From the NCBI GenBank assembly GCA_030407315.1, contig JALQPE010002710.1, forward strand, positions 55,951-119,950: a stretch of 64,000 nucleotides of DNA, given 5' to 3'. A model generated the notes under the pieces. It saw only the letters and a list, made by a program, of their open reading frames with translations. It was not told the DNA's origin and searched no databases. The stretch's first letter is position 1, and every line of letters starts with the position of its first letter. The DNA is from Asparagopsis taxiformis (Eukaryota > Rhodophyta > Florideophyceae > Bonnemaisoniales > Bonnemaisoniaceae). Both the position numbers and the translations under genes were made by a program. Shown here piece by piece: positions 41,815 through 51,820 of this stretch.

Positions 41815-43381
41815 GAGGGAGGAGGCGTATTAAAATTGAAGGCAGAGCTGCGAGTTTGTAACATATCCCGGTTCCAACTGATGCTGAAGGGCAATACGGC
41901 GTGTTGGGAGTCGTCCACGTGTCTGCACCCTGTTTGCGGAGATTGAACATTCTATATTCCTATTGGATGTATTCGGGTAGTAAGAAGTCGATGTATCATG
42001 CGGAAAGTACACCGGGACTATGGTTCGTGTACACTGCCTCACGGTGTATGGTACCCAGTGTATCGTATAACACACTTGCGCAAATTTCATCCAGTAGTGT
42101 ACTCATCTAATTTGAACTGTTGCACTCGGGCCGATGAAAGACTTTATTCGACGCAGCACTGATTGCCACCTTCCGACAACACTGCCAACAAGCGAGATCA
42201 GGTCTTCCCGTTCCAAAGTCGCGTTCCGATGGTTGCAAATGTGACGTTGGTGTTATCGATCATGCCAAATCCGCTCCAATCGCCGTCGAAAAATCACGAC
42301 ATGTTGCGCTCGAAATCTGCGTCTGCAGGCAATCACGACAGCATCCATCACCCGATCGAGTCGCACATCCATTCTGCAGCCTAGTAGCAACAGCTCCGGA
42401 TTCCGCATGTCAACTATATCGTCCGGAACTCTGGAATGGGGGCGATTGTTCATCGTGTGACTGCGCGCGCGTATCGACACATTGTTTGCAATTGTGGTAG
42501 GCGTTCAGCTCGCGTGCCCGACACAACCTGTGAGGGTGTAGCCGTGGTAATTGTATGAGATGCGATATAGCTAGAACTCTGATCCCTACGTGCGTCGTCC
42601 ACGACCTGTGTTGCCTTCATCTTCTGCGATGTTCCAATTCCACTATCGATTCTTTTCGGACTTCAAGTCGCACGCATTTCCACAATCCATATTCGATTCG
42701 CTCTTCTCGAACTTTCGATGCCAAACTGTTTCGCGATATTATTATTCCGCCAGCATGAGTATCCCTCGTAATCTGCAGCTGCTCATTCTAAGCCTACCTA
42801 CTCATACGCACATCTACTTCCCCATAATCCTAAATGATCCAAACATATGTTGTAGCACGGCATCAGTCGCCGAATGCTCAGCTCTATTCCGCTTCCCAAA
42901 TTTTAAATCACCTCACAATCCATTGGCAGACGCCCCTCTCCAATCTCCAGCTCTCTTCTCATGTACCAGTTCGCAGTTGATTATTCTTTCTCTATCGCAC
43001 CGCATTACACGCTATAGGATCGAAACATCTTTCCGCACCCATCCATCTGCCACAACTCGCCACTATTTCAGACATGATACATCGCTATGGTGTGCATGAG
43101 TTATGCAGGACAACTCACCCGTATCATCTGGCATTTCGACGGTTTCTCTACTTTCTCCTCCGAGGATTGGACTGATGCTACCCGCCAGCGCCCGGAGACG
43201 AATTGATGACGCGCATTTTCACCACATCTAGTCCGCATCGTGCGCCCCATGCTGCAAGACCCCAATCAGCAATAAATGCATATTTGTGCCACTCACCATT
43301 GCCCCTTTGGAGTTCTAATGTCTACATCGTTGTAATGCTCAACTACAGTCGAGCGCATTCCGATACAAGTTGCTGAAATTA
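41815..43381. other. Intergenic DNA between NLR-C and Copia-2
   Basis: No feature recognised. The plus-strand frame 42590-43099 (169 codons) is Ser/Pro/His/Phe-rich with no known motif. It lies in a C/T-rich stretch of the kind seen upstream of the NLR genes, so it may be an NLR-like 5' region that no longer has a gene. Confidence 0.4.
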
Positions 43382-43797
43382 ACATCCTCCCCACTTTCCG
43401 CTAGTCGACCCAGAACTTCGGGAACCGAAAAGACAATAGTCGTGCCTATTAGAACGCATGTTTAATGCAGGTTTTGCCAGTAATAACTTGGCCAACCCAG
43501 GGCCTTGCGGCTCTTTCAACATCGCTTTGACCATCGCATGTGATGGGTGCCCCGGGGTAGCCAAACTATGTGAGATAAGGTAAGCTAGGGATGGAGGGAG
43601 GATGTCAAAAATAGTTACTTGTGGACGATGCGGACTGTGCTGCACTGCTCGGGAGGGCTGGAATGGCAACCTCGACCGGGTGATGCTTCCCGCCAGCGAA
43701 GCGTGGTGGCTGCAGTAAACTAAATAACACAGGCATGGATCAGTCTCTTTTCTCATCTGGGCGGTTCTGGTGGCACCTACCATACAGGAACAGCACT
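43382..43797 (-). mobile_element. X-family copy X2, interrupted by Copia-2
   Basis: The reverse complement closely matches X1 from its GGATGTT end back to the GTTCCTGTA...CACCAG block, at high identity (for example TTATTACTGGCAAAACCTGC in both). It stops at the Copia-2 LTR. The bases GCACT at 43793-43797 would be one arm of the Copia-2 target duplication. The missing 5' part of X2 should lie beyond the far end of Copia-2, outside the window. Confidence 0.75.
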
Positions 43798-44287
43798 TGT
43801 CGTAAGCACTGCCTTTCAGCGAGAGGTCACTATCGGACGGCGGTCCAAGCCCCCGTATGTTACCCGATAGCAACGTATGGTAAACAGACCAGGTCAGTTG
43901 TCACGCTCCAAATGGAATGTCAACAAGCGGTAGCGTAGTCAGCGAGCGGGCGGTGGACGAGCGGGTGCGCGCGTGGGACAGGCAAAGGGGAGCGTGGAAC
44001 TGCGACAGGAAGGCGTGGAACGTTTGGAAAGTTTGTCGAGAATGGAAGAGTAACAGCGACGCAACCTTTGGGTTGAACCGCGTTATTTACTCTATAATTC
44101 CATAATCTCTTATCTGGAAAGTAGAGCGGTAAAGGGGATGGCGGGTAGATATAGTAACCTACACAAGCGAGCGACTCACCGACGGCCGGCTCTCCCGGAC
44201 GGCGGGTCGAGCGAATTACAGTAGATAGCTGCGACACGGACCTTACAGCTAGGTCCATTGATCCGGATCGGTCGCGAGATATCGTCA
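43798..44287 (-). repeat. Copia-2 3' LTR
   Basis: 490 bp, minus orientation, same length and ends as the Copia-1 LTRs, with no difference seen in the translated test frames. Confidence 0.93.
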
Positions 44288-44351
44288 CTCCCCCCATTCG
44301 CGAGGGGTTGGTCGCGGAGGTACTAATCATCTATCGGCATACTACAATCTA

Positions 44352-47279
44352 TTAAGGGGATGAACGACTAGAGCGCATAATCCATTGCTCAGGGTTCACA
44401 TTAAGCTTAGAGCTGCGTAGACATAGCATAAGTGACGACTGATTCATTGACTTAGTCAGTCCGTCAGCGATATTATGTCCACTCCGGACAAACCCAATGT
44501 CCGAAATGTCTCTATTCTTGAATCCTTCTCTCGCGCTGGCGATGTCAATCATCAATCGCCTTTCTGAGGTGCGCGAACCTTTAGAAATCACGTCGAATAG
44601 TGACTTAGAATCTGTAAACAGATTAACAGGGACGTTTCGGCCAGGTAGTAGCTGTTTAAGCTCTTGGGAAAGCGTGAAAGCAGTGTCAAACATGTCACTA
44701 AAGCTGATAAGTTCAGCACCCATGACAGATCTTGTCACTCTTCTGGCCTTGTATGAACGAAAGTGTACGGGTACGACATGATCTGAAGAGTCTCCGATGA
44801 AGATTATGTAACCAAGGTGCGATGTGCAATCATGGTTACTGGCAAACGAGGCATCTGAGAATCCAATTATCTTGAGCGTGTCATCATCCAATGACGGGAA
44901 CTTGATAGTGACATTGTTTTCTTTCACATATTTGATCAGGCGGTTGACGCGTTTGATGATATCACGCTTTTTGTCGTCATAGCGATCTCTAGTTATTTGT
45001 GTCAGCTGTGATATCTCATACAGTGCGTCGGGACGAGTGTGGGATAGCCATGCGAGTTGCATTCGCACCGAGCAAAGTGTGCTGTATGCAGCATCGTCAG
45101 GCATCAACTTTAGCTTCTCACAGTAATCATTCTGTGATATCTCAACGGTGTTGTCATCACCATAAGAAATCTTGAAACCAGTGAAGTTACAGGGCGGGAA
45201 GTCATCTTCAGACATATCAAATTCCTTAGATGTCTCTCTGCATAACTTCTTGAATTCCGCAGTACCAACGCGTAACATATCATCCACATATACTCCAGAT
45301 AGACCAATAAGCTTGTTATCTTTCATCTTACTGAAGAGGGCTGCATCTGAACGTGCGCTAGCCATTACTAGCTTATCGCGATGATGGTTGGTCAATGTTT
45401 CAAACCACAAGTCTCCTGATTCGCAAAGTCCATAAAGAGGGCGGAGCAACTGTAGGTATTCATGTGGTGACAGTTCGAATTCTGGCACGGCTCTCTTAAT
45501 GTATACTTCTCTGGAAAGGGGTTCGGCGGCTTGCAAGTAGGCTTGTTTGACATCAGACGTCCAAATGTCAAAGTTGAACATTGCGGCAGTCGTCAGCAAT
45601 AGACGGATAGATGACGGTTGCAACGTCTGCGTAGTATGTACCATGAGATTCTTGAGTATGTCTCGATGTCCACCGATAACGAATCGAGCTTTATGCTTGA
45701 TGTTACCGTCAGGAGTTGACTTGATACATAACACAAATCTTCCGGTAAGTACGTTAGCATCCAGAGGTAGATCTTCACGACATACTACCTTGAAAGTTCC
45801 TCTTTCAATCAGGTTTCGGATTTCATTCCGTTTTGCCTCTGTCATTTGCGGTGAATTGCATCGATCATCGTCAGGCGACAGAGTTTCAGTCATGTAGACG
45901 TGTTGCATGATGTCAGGCGTGCGGTATGATTGAAGTGAGTCATGTAACTGCGTGAACATGGTATTGACATTATCTTCGGGGGTGTGGTATGGCTTGACTT
46001 GTGCGATACCAAAGGGACGGGCAGGACCAATGTGGCAATCTCTGACATAGATCAACTTGCGTTGTCTGTCAATGGTCGACACGGCGTAGGGGCCTTTCCA
46101 CTCACCTATACGATTAGCGATAATGTTCTCTCTCCAGACTAATACGTTTTGTCCGGGTTCAAATGCGATATGTGCAGCTGCAGGGGATTGGTGTCGCAGG
46201 GCACGTTTGATGCGTAGCTTAGCCATTTGATATTGCATCTCATTGCGAGCAGCTTCTGCGAGTTTAGCACGGCTTTCCAGCGATAATCTTTGTGCTGGTG
46301 GTTCTCCTAGGACACGTGTAGACGGATATTCACCAAATACTAAGGCGACTGGCACTAGGCCTTCTGATCCAAGAGTATTATTCATCGCGTGCACGGATAG
46401 CGACAGTATCAATTCAGGAGAGGCGTTAGGATTCTCCAGCTTGATCTTGCGGAACGTGTTGCGTAGCGGCTGGTGGTAGCGCTCACATATGCTCAAGCTT
46501 GAATGGGCTTCAATACCAGTTTTGTTAACTTGAACGTCGGAAGCTCTAGCTAACTGTACAAAGCTTTCACCAAAAGAGGTGCCTTGGTCAACCAGGATTC
46601 GGTTTGGTAAACCAGTGTAAATGCAAAACCAGCAGTCGACTAGAACTGACCATATTGTCTTCACACTGACGTTGGGTAGAAAACGGGCTGCACTGAAGTG
46701 GGTAGAGGCGTCAACGATATGGAGTATGGGACGGTTGTCAATGTACATAATGTCCATTAGGATTTCTTCATTGAACTTCACGTCTTCAGCACCAAGTGTG
46801 ACTCTGAATCTTGTTGGGGCTGGTTGGATACGTTGACAAGGGTCACATCGTTTCGATATGTCTTCTAGTATCTTCAGTGTTTCTGGCGTAGTGTCATTAG
46901 GTCTTCCTCTTTTGAGCAACCGGTAAAGCTTGTCAGCAGAAGGGTGACAGAATTGTCGGTGTAGTTTGACAAGTTGTTGTCTGTTAAAGAATGTTATCAC
47001 AGGCGTGGACATGTCTGCATAAACGTGTCCGTTGTGACGGTGCACAGGTACATTCCAATCTTTCAAGATGTGTGACTTCGAGTCGTCACTCTTGAGTACG
47101 GTACATTTGACGAGTAGATTCTGGACTGTGTCGATATACATGCTGTGGCAGTCAAGTATGTCAAGTCCAAGTAGCGCGGGAATTTCAGCAGATATAACGT
47201 CGAGGGTGACAAATATCGTAGGGATACCAGGTGGCGTAGCCAGTGGTAGTGACAATAGTCCGAGTGAATCAAAGGTATC
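44352..47279 (-). pseudogene. pol: Copia-2 protease C-part, integrase, RT and RNase H
   Basis: Uninterrupted frame over 970 codons of copia Pol, entering at the protease codons DTFDSLGLL. It has the HHCC finger, the complete integrase D, D, E set (MDIMYID; VDQGTSFGES; ICERYHQ), RT with YVDD, and RNase H to HNIADGLTKS. It keeps the G that Copia-1 lacks, showing that the family frame is continuous here. It is cut from its gag, start and DTG protease motif by Gypsy-2. The minus-strand open frame actually extends to 47681 through the Gypsy-2 LTR, making a chance chimera of 1109 codons. Confidence 0.9.
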
Positions 47280-47939
47280 TGTAGTATACGTGGCAATTCC
47301 GAAATTGCAAATATTTACGTTTTTCCGCGGAATTCGAATCTCGGCGGACACGACCGGCGACAGCAATGCACGAACATTGCTGGCGCATGCGCGCGCGCAA
47401 CCGGCACACGTGTGCAACGAACGTACTGGCAACGGCCAACGGACCAACGGGTCCCTACGTGTGACCCACAAGGTCCTTTCCCATTCGGGGACGTTACGCG
47501 CAGTGTTTACACTGTAAAGCGATGCCATCGTGGCCATATAGGTATTGGCATCGTGCCGGGAGGGAAAGGGGACAAGACAACGATCGAGCAACGGCTCTAG
47601 TCTACGACTGACTTCTACGTTTACGTTTACGTTTTGCCTAACGAGGCTTCGTCTCCGTCGAGCTGCGTACTCCCTACCCATCGCCGCACGTAAGGCTGAT
47701 TGCGTGTAGTGCCTCCGGGCTTGGTCGAGAGCGCCTCCGGTGACGTACCACCTCGTGTGCTAACGTAATCCTCGCGTGGATTGTTGCGTCGTGACGCTCG
47801 TGTCTACTCGCTAACCACTCTACCTTCCTACCTAACAATACAGTCAAAACACCAGCGGGTGGACTGCTCGTTTCGTTTCGTTAAGGACAGCGTGTCCGTG
47901 GCTCGTACCAGCTACTTCTAGAACTAACGTGGTTCCACA
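47280..47939 (+). repeat. Gypsy-2 5' LTR
   Basis: 660 bp. Compared with the 3' LTR it has only a T/G change (TTTTGCC versus TTTGGCC) and small indels near CGTTAAGG and GTCCGTGG, so the insertion is young. Confidence 0.95.
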
Positions 47940-47940
47940 C

Positions 47941-47958
47941 TGGTCTCTCGACCTAGAA
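47941..47958 (+). other. Gypsy-2 primer-binding site
   Basis: TGGTCTCTCGACCTAGAA starts one base after the 5' LTR. A TGG start is expected for pairing with the CCA end of a tRNA primer. The tRNA was not identified. Confidence 0.6.
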
Positions 47959-48038
47959 GTTGCTACGAGCATAACGACAACCAACGAGGTTGAGCTCTTT
48001 TACGTTAACGAAAAGCTACGTGCTACAGACGACGGTCT

Positions 48039-50441
48039 ATGAATTACGCTGTGTCGAATTCCAGCGCGTCGCCCAGGCAACCGTTGCCAACGTCAGCGGA
48101 CGCCGAAGCCGACGTGGCCTTGTCAGCAGAAGCGATCTTCGCGACTGATCGATCTATCCCGCCGGATATCGAGGCGATCGGCCAGCTACCACGTACGGTA
48201 AGCCCGTTTGAGTCCGTGAGTATGGACCCCGCAACGCGCGGTCAGCTCAACGAAGGGAACGTGACTCCCACGGCACTACGTGTAGTGTACGAAGACCTTC
48301 GAGGTCACATCGAAAGGGCGAGCGACGCGGCCGTCGACGAAGCCGTAAGGCAGAGACTCGGAGTCTCGGAGCGCGAAGCTCGTGCGTTACGTGAACGCTC
48401 AGCGACCCTCGAACGGGAAAACGAAGATTTACGAAACCGCCTCTCCGCCGTGGAGGGAAGACTCGACTCGTTTGTCGTAGTATTCAACGAAATCGTCGCC
48501 GGACGTTCCGCTCCGCCGAGCGGAAGCGATCCGAATTACGAAGGCTCGCGCGCCTATAACTCGCAATCCTCCCCGGCCGTTCCGGGAGGATACCCACCAA
48601 CACCCGGTCCGACGACCCCGACAACGTACGGAAGGGGGGCGACAGTGCAACGAGCCATCGCCCACCCCGACGAGACGCCACGAAGGCAATTACGTTTTAA
48701 CGATACGCCAGACCACGCGCGGTCGGCGGACGCAGCACGAGCTGCGCAATTCGATACGAGAGCTCCCCCGCCACGTGAGACGTACATTCCGTGGCTGGGT
48801 ACGTTCGGCACGACGGACACGCGAGTCCACGAAAACGAACGTGCCGACGCGGTACGCTTACCAGGGAACGCCCTCGGACCCGTTTGCCACGCGTTGGCAG
48901 AGCACACGACAATGCTCGACGCATTTGCGAACGTGGTGTCGTACCGCATGTACCGACTTAACGATGTACGTGAACATCTCTACGTGAACGAGAGTCAAAG
49001 CGTACATAAGCTCAAACGTGAGCTGGAGGGACTTTTCCCTACGTTAAAGCCGTTCTCCGGCCGGAATCCGATTACGTTACTCGGATTCCTCGCCCAAATA
49101 CGTGATGGGTTCAGCACACTCGGAGTGTGCGAGGGAGTGGCAGTACGTGCGCTGCACTTCTTCCTCGAAGGGGACGCCCGACGGTTCTACGATTCCCAGT
49201 GTACGACTGGTGTGATCACGACTGATCCGACGAAGAGGTTCTCGTGGCCTCACGTAATCAACGCGTTGATCAAACGATACCTGCAAGACGACGTGCTGCA
49301 GGAGGCCTACGAAAAGGTCACGATGATCACGCAGAGTCCTAACGAGGACGAGAATCAGTACGCTGATAGACTCGACACCGCCACGCGGGCGTGTAACTAC
49401 GTGTTTACGGATCGACTCCTCGTTCACCACTACGTACGTGGGTTGCTGCCCTCGACGCGGGCAGCAGTGACGGAACGACTCCGGTCACTCCCCGAACGAG
49501 AGAGGAACGACCTCACCGTTGTGAGACGATTGGCGACGGCCGAAGGAACGACCTTCCGTGCACGTACGGCAGCTGTCGCGTCAGCCGCGAAACCGAAAGT
49601 GCGGTTTCCGGTGAAGCCTACGTTGGCTATTTCCGACCACGAGTCGAGGAAGTTCGCGGACTACGATGAGTCCGCGTACTTACGTAATGAACGGGCTAAC
49701 GAGCCCAGTTACCACGATGGTAACCCGAACATCCCCGCGAGGGACGACGACGACGTGTCGCTCGCTGCGGTTCACGTTGCCGAGAATTTGGAGGCGATCC
49801 TCTTCACGAACGGGCCGCCGCCCAACGATACGAAAACGGCAAACGAAAAGCCGGACGAGCTCGAAGCTCGATTGAACCGTCCATGCGAGGACGTGCCGAA
49901 GCTCACGAGCGAGCAGACGCAATTGGCGCACTCCGTAATCCCGAATGATTACTGGACGCTGTCGTGTTGGTCATGCCGCGAAGATGGCCACTCGACGTTT
50001 ACGTGTCCGCGTCTGACGCCAGATCAACGGATCTTTTTCGCGTACAAGTACTACCTCTTCCACGTGAAGAGCAACCCACGTCAGGCTGAGTACTTCCGCC
50101 AACGAATGGCCAAGCGTCACCAGGAACGACCTGATGAGCGAGGGAACGTGACCCCGCGGAGGTACGGCACGCCGCCTACGATACTCCGAAACCCCAATCG
50201 TGACGGGGGAAGGCCCTTCGACAGGCGCCGCGGCGACTTTCGTAATGACCGACGTGACCCCCGCCCGTGGGCGAACGAACGAAATGGCCAGCGTAATGGC
50301 CGCAGCGGAGTCTACGTGACGACCTCCGCTGACGAAACACCACTCGAGGTGGAAACGAGTCACGATGACGAACGAGCTTCGTGGGCTCACGACGACAACG
50401 TGTCGAACGGCCCCGCGCCGGGAAACGACCAGGCGATGTAG
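48039..50441 (+). CDS. gag: Gypsy-2 Gag with zinc knuckle
   Basis: 800 residues from the ATG 99 bp after the 5' LTR. The N-terminal third has a coiled-coil-like stretch (REARALRERSATLERENEDL). The capsid region at about 49010-49560 carries the retrotransposon Gag signature (LKPFSGRNPITLLGFLAQIR; FLEGDARRFYD; ANENQYADRL-like). A CX2CX4HX4C knuckle (CWSCREDGHSTFTC) is at about 49966-50007, then an Arg-rich tail. The stop is TAG at 50439-50441. GGGAAAC at 50420-50426 is read G GGA AAC in this frame, and the next frame (protease) is reached by a -1 shift exactly there. Confidence 0.92.
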   Translation: MNYAVSNSSASPRQPLPTSADAEADVALSAEAIFATDRSIPPDIEAIGQLPRTVSPFESVSMDPATRGQLNEGNVTPTALRVVYEDLRGHIERASDAAVDEAVRQRLGVSEREARALRERSATLERENEDLRNRLSAVEGRLDSFVVVFNEIVAGRSAPPSGSDPNYEGSRAYNSQSSPAVPGGYPPTPGPTTPTTYGRGATVQRAIAHPDETPRRQLRFNDTPDHARSADAARAAQFDTRAPPPRETYIPWLGTFGTTDTRVHENERADAVRLPGNALGPVCHALAEHTTMLDAFANVVSYRMYRLNDVREHLYVNESQSVHKLKRELEGLFPTLKPFSGRNPITLLGFLAQIRDGFSTLGVCEGVAVRALHFFLEGDARRFYDSQCTTGVITTDPTKRFSWPHVINALIKRYLQDDVLQEAYEKVTMITQSPNEDENQYADRLDTATRACNYVFTDRLLVHHYVRGLLPSTRAAVTERLRSLPERERNDLTVVRRLATAEGTTFRARTAAVASAAKPKVRFPVKPTLAISDHESRKFADYDESAYLRNERANEPSYHDGNPNIPARDDDDVSLAAVHVAENLEAILFTNGPPPNDTKTANEKPDELEARLNRPCEDVPKLTSEQTQLAHSVIPNDYWTLSCWSCREDGHSTFTCPRLTPDQRIFFAYKYYLFHVKSNPRQAEYFRQRMAKRHQERPDERGNVTPRRYGTPPTILRNPNRDGGRPFDRRRGDFRNDRRDPRPWANERNGQRNGRSGVYVTTSADETPLEVETSHDDERASWAHDDNVSNGPAPGNDQAM

Positions 50442-50465
50442 GTCACGAGCCACCCACATCGCCTG
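50420..50465 (+). promoter_or_regulatory. Probable -1 ribosomal frameshift signal (gag-pro)
   Basis: Slippery heptamer GGGAAAC (50420-50426), placed X XXY YYZ in the gag frame, the same heptamer as in PEG10. Three bases on begins a perfect 10-bp stem, CAGGCGATGT (50430-50439) with ACATCGCCTG (50456-50465), around a 16-nt loop. The stem overlaps the gag stop. The spacer is shorter than the usual 5-9 nt unless the lowest pairs open. Confidence 0.8.
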
Positions 50466-51820
50466 AACCCTTACGTAAAAGGGGGACGACCGACGTCGAT
50501 GATTGGTCCTCCGCAGGCTCACCGATGAACGAGAGTTACGTAAAGCTCACGGCCGCGAAGGCCAACTCGAGTCACATGACACCCGACGTGGGGGAAGAAA
50601 CGAAGTCCGACGGGACGAACGAACCTCACACGAAGAGGAAGCCTCGCAGACGAGCGAGACGCGCTACCCGGAAGCACGACGCTTCCGAGCGCGAGAAAGC
50701 CAAGCACGCGGCTTATACGAAGCGTGTCGACGCAAAAGAAGCCATACGGGCTCATACGGTGAAGCGACGAATCGCTAGCGAAGACGTAGACCGCGCGCCG
50801 GTCAGGACCGAACCGTTGGTCCTCGACGGGCATACGTGCCTACTTGCGTCGAAGCATTATATCGTGTCCGGAACGATCGGACTAGACCTCAACGTGATGA
50901 GGGCGATTACCATCGCGATGGATACGTGCAGCGGCTACAACTTGATACGAACAAGTTTACTACCCTACGACTGGGTCGACCGCTGTCTACGTGACGAAGA
51001 GCTACCGAAGCTCGGAGACGCCAACGGGCGACGTTTGCCTATCGAAGGCGCCATCCTGCTTCGTGTCAGGTTGGGGAACTCGCTGTTCCGCGTAAAATTC
51101 TTCGTAGCCAACACGCTGGCCGTTCCCGTTATAATGGGTACGTCGTTCATGTCGAAGCATGTCGATGCTATACGCTGTCGAGCGCAGACAATCGACCTCC
51201 ATCGGGGGGATACGATACCCATTATCGCGGAGGGCGATACGACGACTCCGTACGAGGAGGGGGAAGAGACGAATCCAAACGTGGAACACCCGAAGCGCCG
51301 CGAGCGTAACGCGGCCGCGAATCGGCCGAGCCGAACGTTCTCGGTTCGCCTGACGAAGTACACGCGTGTACCGGCGATGTCGCAACGGACCGTCAACGTG
51401 ACGACGGATGCGACCGGACTCGTGTTCCTCGAACCGAAAGCGTCGGTGCAATTCCGGCATGGGCTGCGCATAGCCAACGGAGTGGTCGACGTAGGACCGA
51501 GAGAGACGTTCTCTATTATCGTGTCGAACTTCACGAAGAAGGACCGCGAATTGCCGAAAGGCGCAACGATTGCGTACGCGGTACGCTCCCCGTTGGGAAT
51601 CGTCCCACTCAAGCGTGAGGGCGGCGAAGCCCTCGCGAAGGTTTTGAACCTACCGCTAGTCGACGCGACGACGCGGACAAATACGACCGGGTTGGGCGAC
51701 GAAACGCCAGACCCGTTGGTCAACGAAAAGGGGAACGACCCCGCCACGATTGGCAGTCGACAATCGATTTGTCGCACCTCGACGACGAGGATTTACGAAA
51801 GCGCATCAACGAGATGCTAG
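50426..51820 (+). CDS. pro: Gypsy-2 aspartic protease frame
   Basis: Open frame -1 relative to gag, about 465 codons if entered at the slip site. After a basic, disordered start (RKPRRRARRATRKH) comes a retropepsin-like fold: the active-site strand is AMDTCSGYNLI (about 50916-50948), then LRVRLGNSLFRVKFFV and VIMGTSFMSKH on the other side of the cleft. The usual Asp-Thr-Gly reads Asp-Thr-Cys here, with Ser-Gly following; a single base would convert the Cys codon to Gly. A C-terminal region of about 180 residues follows the fold. The frame ends TAG 51818-51820 and overlaps pol. Confidence 0.8.
   Translation, partial: RPGDVGHEPPTSPEPLRKRGTTDVDDWSSAGSPMNESYVKLTAAKANSSHMTPDVGEETKSDGTNEPHTKRKPRRRARRATRKHDASEREKAKHAAYTKRVDAKEAIRAHTVKRRIASEDVDRAPVRTEPLVLDGHTCLLASKHYIVSGTIGLDLNVMRAITIAMDTCSGYNLIRTSLLPYDWVDRCLRDEELPKLGDANGRRLPIEGAILLRVRLGNSLFRVKFFVANTLAVPVIMGTSFMSKHVDAIRCRAQTIDLHRGDTIPIIAEGDTTTPYEEGEETNPNVEHPKRRERNAAANRPSRTFSVRLTKYTRVPAMSQRTVNVTTDATGLVFLEPKASVQFRHGLRIANGVVDVGPRETFSIIVSNFTKKDRELPKGATIAYAVRSPLGIVPLKREGGEALAKVLNLPLVDATTRTNTTGLGDETPDPLVNEKGNDPATIGSRQSICRTSTTRIYESASTRC

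Noticed and set aside
42590..43099. 169-codon plus-strand gene
   Set aside because: Low-complexity composition, no motif, and located in C/T-rich DNA like the NLR 5' regions.
47280..47681. N-terminal domain of a 1109-residue protein on the minus strand
   Set aside because: It is the antisense of the Gypsy-2 LTR; the same peptide recurs at every LTR of this family (57.7-58.1 kb, 59.0-59.35 kb) and is absent from Copia-1.
48305..49430. Several antisense frames over Gypsy-2 gag and pol
   Set aside because: Shadows caused by the CpG-rich codon pattern of the coding strand.
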